From: Saprospiraceae bacterium
GTDB lineage: Bacteria; Bacteroidota; Bacteroidia; Chitinophagales; Saprospiraceae
Length of the DNA stretch: 64,000 nt
Assembly: GCA_016787575.1 (NCBI GenBank)
Contig: JAEUUO010000011.1
Location: forward strand, 1-64,000
Direction: 5' to 3'
Made by a program: the position numbers and the translations under genes
Notes under the pieces: generated by a model
What the model was told of the DNA's origin: nothing
Database searches by the model: none
The model's input: the letters and a program-made list of their open reading frames with translations, nothing else
Part shown: one piece after another, positions 17,510 to 26,295 of the stretch
Numbering within the stretch: the stretch's first letter is position 1
How the letters are laid out: each line of letters starts with the position of its first letter

Positions 17510-18609
17510 GTCACGGTCTTGCATATAATGGAAAATTGTATTTAATTCCAATAAACAAAATAGTTCACGATATTTCAGATTTAAACCAATGTATAGATAT
17601 TGAATATATTCTGAGCATAATACAGAGAAATGTAAAGACAATTATTATAATTGATGCACCAGCAGATAATTTATTTAAAGATCGATTTACTCATTTTAAC
17701 TTTGAGACAAATGTTCCTGAGAATACAATTATTACAATAAGTTCAAGTTACGGTGGATATGCTACAGAAAAGAAATATAAAGAGTCTACTTATGGCGTAT
17801 TTACCTATGAACTAATTAATAGTATCATTTTTAATTATGAATTATCATTTAAAAGTAATTTTGATAAAGCAAAAGTAAAGGTACAAGAAACATCTCCGGT
17901 TCAGGTACCTATATTTTGTGCAAGTATTAGTTTACAAGACTATTATTTTTATCCAGAAATCTTAAGGTCAAAATTGACAAATGGAAAATATCAAAATAAA
18001 GACTTAAAAAGTATTAAAACTAAAGCTTCAAATATCTATTATTTTGTCATATTCGTATTTGCTTTATTCATTGTTTCATATAGTATTATTTTAAAAAGTC
18101 CTATCAAAAGATTATTAAAAAAGAATAAATTGAAAAAAGATATATTTATTTCTTACAGACGCGAGGATAGCGCAGGATATACTATTAGCCTTTACGAAAA
18201 GTTAATAAAAACGTTTGGCCCAAGAGTCTTTAAAGATGTTGATGATATTCCACTTGGAAAGGATTTTCGCAAGGTAATTAGGGAAAATGTTGTTAGTTGT
18301 TCAATAGTGTTAGTAATTATAGGAAAACATTGGATGAGAATTACTGATAAGAATGGAAACATTAGAATAAATGATCCACACGATTTGGTAAATATTGAGA
18401 TTTCTGAATCAATTAATATTGGAAAAATAGTTATACCTGTTTTAGTGAGTAATGCCATAATGCCTAATTCGGATAATTTACCTGAAAATTTAAAATCACT
18501 CACTCATTTTAATGCAATTGAATTGAGGGATGGCAATTGGAATTCAGATTTGGATAAGTTGGTAAAGGAATTGAACAAAATATTAGATAATGAGCAATTA
18601 AAATATTAA
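17510..18609 (+). pseudogene. 5'-truncated caspase-like - transmembrane - TIR protein
   Basis: The conserved sequence starts at the IS21 end. It opens with SHGLAYNGKLYLIP, which matches the His-Gly segment of caspase-like (C14) domains. Then TIIIIDAPADNLF aligns with the usual DAC site, with Pro where the catalytic Cys should be. STYGVFTYELI and the PVQVPIFCASISLQDYYFYPE end follow, as in that family. A transmembrane helix (YYFVIFVFALFIVSYSIIL) precedes a TIR domain (KDIFISYRREDSAGY ... VFKDVDDIPLGKDFRK ... SCSIVLVIIGKHWM). The frame continues upstream into IS21 DNA, but no natural start remains. Bacterial caspase-like and TIR proteins often act in anti-phage responses. The N-terminal half and the caspase cysteine are missing. 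The TIR part might still be made from a start supplied by the IS. Confidence 0.75.
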
Positions 18610-19445
18610 TACTTTTTCACATAAGTAAAATTTCCAAAACAATTTCGTGTATCAATAGTAATATTATATTGCTTATCGATCCATGTCATTAATTTGCCTG
18701 AATGTTTTTCAAAGCAATTTATTATAAGTTTTAATTCTTTAACTCCAACAAAACTTAATACTAAGGTATCATTTTGAATGGTGTAACCGGTCTGAAGTCC
18801 AGACTTAATAATTACTCTGACATTTAGACTATCTTCTTTAATACTACCGTTTAACTTATACAGCTTGTTTTCATATGATCCATAAATCTGAGTTGAATTT
18901 TTGCTTGTCTGATTTGGATTTGTTAATATTTTAGACCCATCAATAGACATGCCTGGATCATTAAGATCGGTATTTGGTTGCGTGTGAACTGATTCCTCAT
19001 GTTTGATTAATTCATCGTTTCTATATCTAACATTATTTGGAGCTTGAAGAACAGAACTTACTGATTGATTAGGTATTTCAATTAAATTTATTTTAGATGA
19101 ATCAAAAGTATTTTCATTATTTGGTATTTGAACTTGATTTGGTAAATGCTTTACTATTGATTGAAATCGAATTGAACTATCATTTTGATCGGAATTATCT
19201 GTAAGAACTGATTTGGAATGAATAGTCGCATTTGGATCATTAGCTTGCATCCATTGAAAGTAAAAAATGGAAACTCCAACTAATATAGCTGCTGCAATTC
19301 CCGTCCTGGGCAAGAGTTTCCTAAAAATCAACTTATTCCTTCTGATTTTTGCCTGGATTTGCTGAATTCGTTTTAATTTATACTCCCGTTCTATATGAGT
19401 GACCGCTTTGGTAATCAGATCTTCAAAATTTTCACTAGAGTTCAT
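18606..19445 (-). CDS. Membrane protein next to a sigma factor (possible anti-sigma factor)
   Basis: The protein has 279 aa. A basic cytoplasmic N-terminus of about 47 residues (IEREYKLKRIQQIQAKIRR) is followed by one transmembrane helix (residues 48-65, GIAAAILVGVSIFYFQW). A long polar linker comes next. The last 80 residues are beta-rich (VRVIIKSGLQTGYTIQNDTL ... LKLIINCFEKHSGKLMTWI), reminiscent of the small C-terminal domains of FecR-type anti-sigma factors. It has no zinc-finger anti-sigma motif. It starts 68 bp after the sigma-factor gene on the same strand, so co-transcription is likely. An anti-sigma role is inferred from order and topology. Its end overlaps the caspase/TIR gene end by 4 bp, tail to tail. 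Confidence 0.5.
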   Translation of the reverse strand: MNSSENFEDLITKAVTHIEREYKLKRIQQIQAKIRRNKLIFRKLLPRTGIAAAILVGVSIFYFQWMQANDPNATIHSKSVLTDNSDQNDSSIRFQSIVKHLPNQVQIPNNENTFDSSKINLIEIPNQSVSSVLQAPNNVRYRNDELIKHEESVHTQPNTDLNDPGMSIDGSKILTNPNQTSKNSTQIYGSYENKLYKLNGSIKEDSLNVRVIIKSGLQTGYTIQNDTLVLSFVGVKELKLIINCFEKHSGKLMTWIDKQYNITIDTRNCFGNFTYVKKY

Positions 19446-19513
19446 TTTACAGTTAATTTATACTATTAATAGAGGGTTCTAATTTGGCTTATTGATATTT
19501 ATAACCATTAAGG

Positions 19514-20098
19514 TCAAATGTCTCCAAAATAATTGGGGTAATTTTTTACTAATAGTCTTTTTAACTTTTTCAGACATTTTTCACGCCTACCTCTTATTTT
19601 TTTGACCTCCAAACCTATTAATGTTTCACATATTTCCTTGTCGCTCTTTTTATCATAAATTCGAAGTGTTATGATTTTATAGCAAACAGGGTCCAGACTT
19701 GATAATTCTTTGACAATAGCATGGTCCCTATATCCCATCTCAATAAAATCTTCTTCAGATTCTGGAAAATGCACAAAATCTGAGCCTAGTGATGGCAAAT
19801 TTCTTTTCCTTCTTTTTAATTCATTGAGCCATTGATGCTGAGCGATACTAAACAAATAGGTACTTAGCTTAACGGATGCTTTATATATAAATTTCCCCGC
19901 ACGAATATTTTCATATAAGATAATTAAAGCTCTTTGTTCAATTTCATTGGCATCGTGCATGTCTCCGCCATTTTTTGTGACATAGTCCTTTAATGTATTG
20001 GTATGCCTTTCAAGTAGGATCTTATAAGCCCAATTCTTGTCATTTTGGAGGCCTTCAAATAATTCCTTTTCAGTTGGATTAAAAGTAAAGGAGAACAT
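19514..20098 (-). CDS. RNA polymerase sigma factor, ECF type
   Basis: The protein has 194 aa. Region 2 is visible at about residues 55-97 (RALIILYENIRAGKFIY, STYLFSIAQHQWLNELKRRKR). Region 4 is at about 133-185 (LSSLDPVCYKIITLRIYDKKSDKEICETL, then RREKCLKKLKRLL). The size and two-domain layout fit extracytoplasmic-function sigma-70 factors. It is divergent from the kinase/FHA operon that starts about 210 bp away. It could therefore activate that operon, but no target promoter has been shown. Confidence 0.85.
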   Translation of the reverse strand: MFSFTFNPTEKELFEGLQNDKNWAYKILLERHTNTLKDYVTKNGGDMHDANEIEQRALIILYENIRAGKFIYKASVKLSTYLFSIAQHQWLNELKRRKRNLPSLGSDFVHFPESEEDFIEMGYRDHAIVKELSSLDPVCYKIITLRIYDKKSDKEICETLIGLEVKKIRGRREKCLKKLKRLLVKNYPNYFGDI

Positions 20099-20127
20099 TC
20101 TAGTAATTATTCACTGGATTTGAATTG

Positions 20128-20135
20128 CAAAGTTA
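20128..20135 (-). promoter_or_regulatory. -7 element of the sigma-factor gene
   Basis: On the minus strand this reads TAACTTTG, a match to TAnnTTTG, ending about 30 bases before the ATG at 20098. No clear TTTG -33 partner is seen. Confidence 0.4.
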
Positions 20136-20308
20136 AGCGGCATTTGATTTAAATGGGATATCATATATATCTGATTATAAATTAAATACGAATTAATAAT
20201 TAATTTATATATTAGATAAAGTAGAATTTATGAAAAAAAAAGAAGTTTTATGGCGACAAAGTTGGCTGAAATCTATTAATATTGAAAAACAATAACTTCA
20301 AGCAAATC

Positions 20309-20992
20309 ATGAGAAAATGTAAAAATTGTAGCTACAAACTAATGGAGCATGACCCAGCACAATGTCCTCAATGCGGATCAAAAGATATATTAAATGAAGT
20401 TTCGGTATTTAATACTATTAAAGGCGAACAAGATCAAAATCACCAATTACCTACCGAAATGGGTCGTCAAATTAGTGATCTGGATCCAATTAATTTGACA
20501 AAAAGAGGCAAACAACTAGAAAATCAAAATTTCCCAAATCATGAACAAAACCCTTGTCCTAACTGTGGCTATCCATTAATTAAAATTGGCTCAGTTTGTC
20601 AAAATTGTAATAAAAGTATCATTCAACCAATACAGAATGACCTCCAAATTGCGAACAATAAAACCATTTCATTTAAAGATTTGATTGAATCTGAAATAGA
20701 TGTGAATCAACATTTAATGGAACTCTGTCCGCTCAATAAGATGGAAGAACTTATTAGAATAAAATTAAAGGATGGCGGTGAAAAGTTGTTAAGTCGCAAA
20801 GACATAGACCATCAAGACGAAAGCTTAAGTCAGAATCAACATGTTAAGTTTAGTTTTAAAGATAAAAACTGGATTATAGATAATATTGCATCTAACCAAG
20901 CAGTATTTAAAATGGTTCGCTTTGAAGAAAAACTTCAAGACGGTGATATAATTTTAATTGGCAGGAATAAGTTTTATCAAGTCAAGTTATAA
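20309..20992 (+). CDS. Double zinc-ribbon protein with FHA-like C-terminus
   Basis: The product has 227 aa from the ATG at 20309; an upstream TTG at 20282 in the same frame is less likely. Two zinc ribbons are visible: CKNCSYK...CPQCG (residues 3-27) and CPNCGYP...CQNCNK (about 82-100). The last 50 residues (FSFKDKNWIIDNIASNQAVF ... KLQDGDIILIGRNKFYQVKL) look like the end of an FHA-type fold, with the LQDGDxIxIG strand common in FHA domains. It opens the signalling operon. Zinc-ribbon plus FHA suggests an adaptor that recognises phosphothreonine on the neighbouring kinases' products. Domain assignment is by eye. Confidence 0.6.
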   Translation: MRKCKNCSYKLMEHDPAQCPQCGSKDILNEVSVFNTIKGEQDQNHQLPTEMGRQISDLDPINLTKRGKQLENQNFPNHEQNPCPNCGYPLIKIGSVCQNCNKSIIQPIQNDLQIANNKTISFKDLIESEIDVNQHLMELCPLNKMEELIRIKLKDGGEKLLSRKDIDHQDESLSQNQHVKFSFKDKNWIIDNIASNQAVFKMVRFEEKLQDGDIILIGRNKFYQVKL

Positions 20993-21005
20993 CACGATCT
21001 TTTAA

Positions 21006-22349
21006 ATGGCAATATATCGGGAGCAAACTGGTCATTTGACCGATTTTCCAGGAAGAATTAAATTCCAACAAGGAGACATGCTGGAATTTATAAATGGGAT
21101 GCACTTTCGTGTTACAAGCATATTAGGTGAAGGTGGTTTTGGTACTGTTTATAAAATACACAATTTGGATGACCAAAGCAGTTTTGCTTTAAAATTATTG
21201 GAATATTTTAGAATGAAACCCTCAGAAATTATGCAGATTTCTAAAAGGTTTTATGAAGGATATAAGGCTGGCCTAATTTTATCTGAGTTTCTTGTGAAAA
21301 ATCACAGTTCAGGTTTTTTTAATGGCAATCCTTTTGTAATAATGGACTATTGTCCTAATGGAAATTTATCTAAAAATAAAATCCATTATCGATCAGAATA
21401 TGAAGTCCTCCAACTTGCAAGTCAACTTTGTGCGGGTTTAAATGACCTTCATAGAAATGGTTTTGTGCATCGGGACTTTAAACCTGAAAATATTTTATTT
21501 GATCAATACAATATTGCTAAATTATGTGATTTTGATATTTCAGGTAGATTTGGTTTACAGGATACTAGGTTGACTACTATGAATGATAGTGGAGAAGTAG
21601 TTGAGGTTTATGGAACATTGGCATATTCAGCGCCAGAACAAATGGATCCTAAAGGAGCATATAAATATTTAGGCCCACAAATGGATCTATTTTCTCTTGG
21701 TGTAACTCTATATGAAGTATTGTCAGGTGGCAATTTACCTTTTGGGACTTATCAAGAAATTAAGGACACGCCTTTAAAATATACTAAAAGAATCAAAACA
21801 AAAAAATATCAGCCCATTAGTGAATGGAGATACGACTTATCTTCTAAATGGAGATATTTTTTTGAAAAGACATTGGAGCCAGATCCTTCTAAAAGACCAA
21901 ATAAAATACATGAAGTATTAGAATTACTTGATATTGATATGCCTAATAGCAAGTATCATTCTATCAATACCTATGAACCAAATACCCTTATTATAAGATC
22001 TGGCGAAAATATAGGAGCACAATTTTCTTTGGAAAAACTATTTCAGAATGCAGGAAAAAATATTATTAGAATAGGTAGAAAGGATCTTGGAAACAATTTC
22101 AATGAAATCAATTTAGATGAAACACATAGCGCATACATATCCAGAAAACATGCTACAATTGAGAAATTAGAAAATAGACATTATATTCGTGACGGTCAAT
22201 GGAGTACTGAATTAAGCAAACCAATGTGGACATTTTCTTTGAATGGTACGTATTTAAATAATACAAAACTTTTTCCAAATGAAACTCGTTTACTTGAATC
22301 CGAGGATATAATAACACTTGGAAATGTAATCCTACAATATTTTAGATAA
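21006..22349 (+). CDS. Ser/Thr protein kinase with C-terminal FHA domain
   Basis: The product has 447 aa. The kinase domain covers about residues 34-310: glycine loop GEGGFGTV (41-48), ATP-binding Lys63 in FALKLLEY, catalytic loop HRDFKPENILF (155-165), and a metal motif written DFD instead of DFG (175-177). APEQ and DLFSLGVTLYE follow. After 340 comes an FHA domain (IIRIGRKDLGN, HSAYISRKHATIEK, SLNGTYLNNTKL, LESEDIITLGN). It has no membrane segment, so it is cytoplasmic. It probably phosphorylates partners on Ser/Thr, and its own FHA binds phosphothreonine. The next kinase starts at the base after the stop. Confidence 0.9.
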   Translation: MAIYREQTGHLTDFPGRIKFQQGDMLEFINGMHFRVTSILGEGGFGTVYKIHNLDDQSSFALKLLEYFRMKPSEIMQISKRFYEGYKAGLILSEFLVKNHSSGFFNGNPFVIMDYCPNGNLSKNKIHYRSEYEVLQLASQLCAGLNDLHRNGFVHRDFKPENILFDQYNIAKLCDFDISGRFGLQDTRLTTMNDSGEVVEVYGTLAYSAPEQMDPKGAYKYLGPQMDLFSLGVTLYEVLSGGNLPFGTYQEIKDTPLKYTKRIKTKKYQPISEWRYDLSSKWRYFFEKTLEPDPSKRPNKIHEVLELLDIDMPNSKYHSINTYEPNTLIIRSGENIGAQFSLEKLFQNAGKNIIRIGRKDLGNNFNEINLDETHSAYISRKHATIEKLENRHYIRDGQWSTELSKPMWTFSLNGTYLNNTKLFPNETRLLESEDIITLGNVILQYFR

Positions 22350-23846
22350 ATGGTCAAGTTAGAGCCGGGACATATAGTTGATAATTATAAATTAAATCGA
22401 CTGATTGGCAAAGGTGGTTTTAGTACCGTCTGGGAAGTAGAAGATACTCTGGGTCGTCATTTTGCAATGAAAATATCAAATTCAGATCCATTTTCAAGAG
22501 GAGCTGCTCAAAGTAGTATACAAGGAGAATATTTTAAATCCAAAGATTTAATTCACCCAAACTTATTAATTCCAATAATCTTTCAGGAAAAAGAAGAAGG
22601 CTTTTCATATTTGGTAATGCCACTTTGCAAAGGCAGCTTAATGGATGAAATTAATTCTAGAAAACTCAAAGTAAAAAATAACGGCAGCAGAATTTTAAAT
22701 CCTTTGTTTGATGAAATGGAGATTGCTATTCTCATGCATGATTTATCAGATGCGCTGGTCTATTTAAAGCAAAAAGGAATAGTTCACAAAGATTTTAAGC
22801 CAGATAATATTATGGTTATGGCACAAGGAGATCGAGTTAAGTTTCTTTTAGCAGATTTTGGAATTAGTGAAAATCACAGTGTTTCTAATTTATCAAGGGA
22901 AACTGTAGATATGAATTCGAAAAATCAAGGAATTTCTAAAGCCTATGCCCCTCCTGAGATTTTTAAAGGTCAGGTAAATTCAAAAACTGATATTTTTTCA
23001 TTGGGTGTCACTCTCTTTGAAATGATAACTGGTAATGTTCCTTTTGAGAAGCAAGGAAAGGTTTATGGTGAAAATAGTAAGAATAGCAAAAAGAATGTTT
23101 TTGATGAATGCCCCATCGAAGTTGTCGGTATTTTAAAGAATATCATTAATGCCTGTTTACAATTCGATCCAAAAGCACGCCCTTCCCCGGAAGAATTGAC
23201 AAAATGGGGAAACTACTTTCTAGAAAATAATTTTTGGTTACCAATTAAGCGAAATTCTGGACATGTTATTAATGCGAGGAAGATATCGGCTGTATTAATT
23301 GTTATTTGTTCTTTAATTGTTTTGATTGTTGGTTCTGATTATTTGTATCATAATTATAAAGTAAAGCTTGTGAATAATTTAATAAGTAATGGAGAATTGA
23401 AAAAGGCAAGAGCGGAATTTGAAGATGCTAAGTTCTGGTTTTTTAGTTCCAATGGTTTGCAAGAAAAAAAAGATAGATTGGACCAAATACTGGCTAGTAA
23501 TTATCAAAATTACTCGGTAGGCAATGGATTTTTAATAAGTGTAGATCCTATTGGCACCAAGCAACTTTTGGACCAAAACTTTAAAATACTAGCCTCTGGA
23601 TCCATTAATGAAATTATTCCATTAACAGAAAATGTGTTTTTGATTCAACAGCAAGAAAATAATCGAACTTGTCCGACCTGCTGGCTGGTTGGATCACATG
23701 GAGCATTAAATGCTAAACTTACTAATAATACTTTCGAGCGGAACGAGCAGAAGTTCTCATGCCGATTGGCTTTTAAAAATTCAGATGAAAGTATCTTCAT
23801 CGTGGACTGCGAAGGACTTAAAATGCAACTAACCAACTTAAATTAA
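22350..23846 (+). CDS. Membrane-spanning Ser/Thr protein kinase
   Basis: The product has 498 aa. The kinase motifs are GKGGFSTVWEV (20-30), Lys41 in FAMKIS, HKDFKPDNIMV (146-156) and ADFGIS (168-173), then a PPEIF and DIFSLGVTLFE segment. The HKD variant of HRD is common in active bacterial kinases. One transmembrane helix lies at 312-333 (ISAVLIVICSLIVLIVGSDY). It is followed by about 165 residues that should lie outside the inner membrane and contain a CPTC pair. This resembles a PknB-like sensor kinase with a periplasmic sensing part. It directly follows the FHA kinase, so the two are made together. Confidence 0.9.
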   Translation: MVKLEPGHIVDNYKLNRLIGKGGFSTVWEVEDTLGRHFAMKISNSDPFSRGAAQSSIQGEYFKSKDLIHPNLLIPIIFQEKEEGFSYLVMPLCKGSLMDEINSRKLKVKNNGSRILNPLFDEMEIAILMHDLSDALVYLKQKGIVHKDFKPDNIMVMAQGDRVKFLLADFGISENHSVSNLSRETVDMNSKNQGISKAYAPPEIFKGQVNSKTDIFSLGVTLFEMITGNVPFEKQGKVYGENSKNSKKNVFDECPIEVVGILKNIINACLQFDPKARPSPEELTKWGNYFLENNFWLPIKRNSGHVINARKISAVLIVICSLIVLIVGSDYLYHNYKVKLVNNLISNGELKKARAEFEDAKFWFFSSNGLQEKKDRLDQILASNYQNYSVGNGFLISVDPIGTKQLLDQNFKILASGSINEIIPLTENVFLIQQQENNRTCPTCWLVGSHGALNAKLTNNTFERNEQKFSCRLAFKNSDESIFIVDCEGLKMQLTNLN

Positions 23847-23851
23847 TTAAT

Positions 23852-25357
23852 ATGTCAAGGCCGACACAAAAACAAAGTTTTGGAAATACAATTCGTCAGG
23901 GAATTCAGATGCTCTCTGGAAAAAATGTTGAGAATTATACTCTGGTCTTTTTAGATCCAACTTCTGAAGAATCCAGAAATAGCGAACAAACTATTTGGAA
24001 TCCATACATCACGCTTGGCCGTGGTAGAGATTGCACCATAAGATATTCTGATGTATATTCTACTGTTTCCAGACGCCATGCTGTTATTAGAGTAAATGTT
24101 GGCCATTATTTTATAGAACCGAATGCCGATGCAACTAACCCAACTTTGGTAAATGGTCAGCCCGTAAACGGAAGTAAGGAACTTCAAAGCGGTGATGAGA
24201 TCCAATTATCTTTTGAAGGTCCAAGAATTAGGTTTATAAACACTCCAGTACATAAAAGTACTGCAAATATGAATTTCACTCAGCGATTCAGGGAGTTCGG
24301 AAAACAAGCTTTCAGACCATATAAGCAAGCGATTGCAATTTTAAGTTTATTGCTTTTAGGTTTATGTATCTTTTTAAGTTTGAATTACTTCAAAACTAGT
24401 GAAACATTAAGGGCCATTGATAGTAAAGTTGAAAAAAATGATTCACTGACTCGGGAAGTTAAAGAAGAAAATGAAAAAATGAAATATTTGTATGATAGGA
24501 TTACAAAAATTAAACCACCGGTAACAAAGACAAATTCAAATTTAAATATAGCAGTTAAAGATAACCCCTCAATACCTCCTTCTTTAAAGGAACTTGAAAA
24601 TAGTATTTATTTTATTTATATTACAAATGTGCAAGTTTATCATCCTAGAATTAACGATTCCTCTAAGCCTTTTGAATTAGATAAAGATCTAAGCTATAGA
24701 TGGTCTGGTACAGGATTTTTAACAGAAGACGGTTCTTTCGTTACAGCCAGACATGTGATTCAACCTTGGCGATTTAACATTAAATGTGAAGGTTTGGAAT
24801 CTGATGATTTGGACCAACAAGTCAAAACATTTCTAAATAATGCAGAAATCACTGGAGGAAAAGTTGAAATTACCTATAAGGCAATTGCTCCTAACGGAGA
24901 TAATTTTACATTTACCAATGCTGATGTCAAAATGGATATTTCTAAAGATATATTGGAATGTGGAGGTGCTGAAAAAGGATTTGGTGTCAAAAAATGTACT
25001 CAAGGAAATTCGGATTGGGCTGTATTTAAATTTGCAAACAGGAAAGGGAAATTGAAAATTAATAATGAACTGGCTAAGGGCCTTCCAAAAGGTACTGAAA
25101 TTTTTGGATTGGGATATTCATATGGTGACTGGTTGCAATCAAATGCTAAAATAGAACCGTTACTTATAGAAGGAAAAGTAGTTCAATCTAAAACTACAAA
25201 TGGCATGATTTCAATAGCAGCATCGGCCCTAGCTCCAGGAAGCTCCGGTGGACCCATTATGATAAAAATGGCTGATGGTTCTTATGCAGTTATAGGTATT
25301 ATTAGTAGTGGACTCCCAGAGGTTAAATTCTTGGTTCCAATTTCAGAAATATGGTAA
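23852..25357 (+). CDS. FHA - transmembrane - trypsin-like serine protease
   Basis: The product has 501 aa. The FHA domain is at about 30-130 (ITLGRGRDCTIRYSD, STVSRRHAVIRV, LVNGQPVNG, LQSGDEIQLS). The transmembrane helix is at 159-178 (QAIAILSLLLLGLCIFLSL). A coiled stretch at 185-220 follows (VEKNDSLTREVKEENEKM). The trypsin-fold protease spans about 283-501, with His301 in FVTARHVI, Asp388 in SDWAVFKF and Ser465 in APGSSGGPIM, so the triad is complete. The FHA would be cytoplasmic and the protease periplasmic. This suggests phosphorylation on one side of the membrane controls proteolysis on the other. Confidence 0.88.
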   Translation: MSRPTQKQSFGNTIRQGIQMLSGKNVENYTLVFLDPTSEESRNSEQTIWNPYITLGRGRDCTIRYSDVYSTVSRRHAVIRVNVGHYFIEPNADATNPTLVNGQPVNGSKELQSGDEIQLSFEGPRIRFINTPVHKSTANMNFTQRFREFGKQAFRPYKQAIAILSLLLLGLCIFLSLNYFKTSETLRAIDSKVEKNDSLTREVKEENEKMKYLYDRITKIKPPVTKTNSNLNIAVKDNPSIPPSLKELENSIYFIYITNVQVYHPRINDSSKPFELDKDLSYRWSGTGFLTEDGSFVTARHVIQPWRFNIKCEGLESDDLDQQVKTFLNNAEITGGKVEITYKAIAPNGDNFTFTNADVKMDISKDILECGGAEKGFGVKKCTQGNSDWAVFKFANRKGKLKINNELAKGLPKGTEIFGLGYSYGDWLQSNAKIEPLLIEGKVVQSKTTNGMISIAASALAPGSSGGPIMIKMADGSYAVIGIISSGLPEVKFLVPISEIW

Positions 25358-26295
25358 AAACATTAAAAATGAGAATAAACATCTGTGTATTAATCCTCTT
25401 ACTTGTCAACCCACTTCTAGGACAAGATACTATGCGCATGGAGGACATTTTAAAAAAAGCGAAAAGTAAAAACCAATCCGGAAGTGGATGGCGATTAGAA
25501 AACACTTCAGCAAATAGTGGTCCTGCTCAAGATCAACTCGCTAACGCCTTGGATCCATATGTGTTTGTTGTAGAAACTCAATACCGCTTAACGAAGGATG
25601 GAAAAACCTATGGCAAAGAAGATATGGCTTATTTTGGTCATTTATTTGGTCTAGCAATTTCGCAAGGCAAAGAACTTTGGATGGATCCGATGTTGGTTAG
25701 ACCATGGACTATTGATGCCGATTATGAGGATTTTAAAACTGAGTATGATGCCAAGTTGCATCAGGTTAATACAACCGCTATAATCAATGGGGCCGGTGAT
25801 AAATGGTCAGCAAATAATTTTGATGCCAAAGTAAATGATCATAATTTAGGAGTTATCAATTTTTCTGGTAGGTCATATCAAGCACTAACAACTTCAGAAA
25901 ATTTAAATTCTAATGGTATGTTAGTCCTTTATTTTGGTAGCTGGGATCAACCAATTGACTCCATGCGAAAAAAAGTTCAATTTATCCAAGCTGATTGGAA
26001 AGACGGAAGAGCAGCGATTCAAATTGGCGACCATAAAAATTTACTGGGCGGTTTTTATCTTGAATGCATACCGGAAAGGGGAGCTATAAAACTTAAATTA
26101 GCTGGAATTGTAGTTAGTTCGACAAAGAATCTTAAAATTAAAGAACTGCTTTCAATCCGCTCAGATGATAAATTGCCAGCAAAAGAGGATCACAAGGATG
26201 TACCTGATAAAAAGAATCAGCAAGTTAAAGCGGAAAAACCAAGAATTACTGAAATTTCAAATAAGAAGAACAAGAAAAGCAGTTCTAAGAAATGA
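25351..26295 (+). CDS. Exported protein of unknown function in the kinase operon
   Basis: The product has 314 aa. The start at 25351 overlaps the previous stop by 7 bases; a second in-frame ATG at 25369 gives the cleaner signal peptide MRINICVLILLLVNPLLGQ. The mature protein has a central 200-residue region (DPYVFVVETQYRLTKDG ... WSANNFDAKVNDHNLGVINF ... IQIGDHKNLLGGFYLE). It ends in a lysine-rich tail (KKNKKSSSKK). The GDHKNLLGGFYLE segment faintly recalls the end of a trypsin fold, but no triad is visible. It is likely periplasmic and may work with the upstream protease. The family is not recognised. Confidence 0.55.
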   Translation: MVKTLKMRINICVLILLLVNPLLGQDTMRMEDILKKAKSKNQSGSGWRLENTSANSGPAQDQLANALDPYVFVVETQYRLTKDGKTYGKEDMAYFGHLFGLAISQGKELWMDPMLVRPWTIDADYEDFKTEYDAKLHQVNTTAIINGAGDKWSANNFDAKVNDHNLGVINFSGRSYQALTTSENLNSNGMLVLYFGSWDQPIDSMRKKVQFIQADWKDGRAAIQIGDHKNLLGGFYLECIPERGAIKLKLAGIVVSSTKNLKIKELLSIRSDDKLPAKEDHKDVPDKKNQQVKAEKPRITEISNKKNKKSSSKK

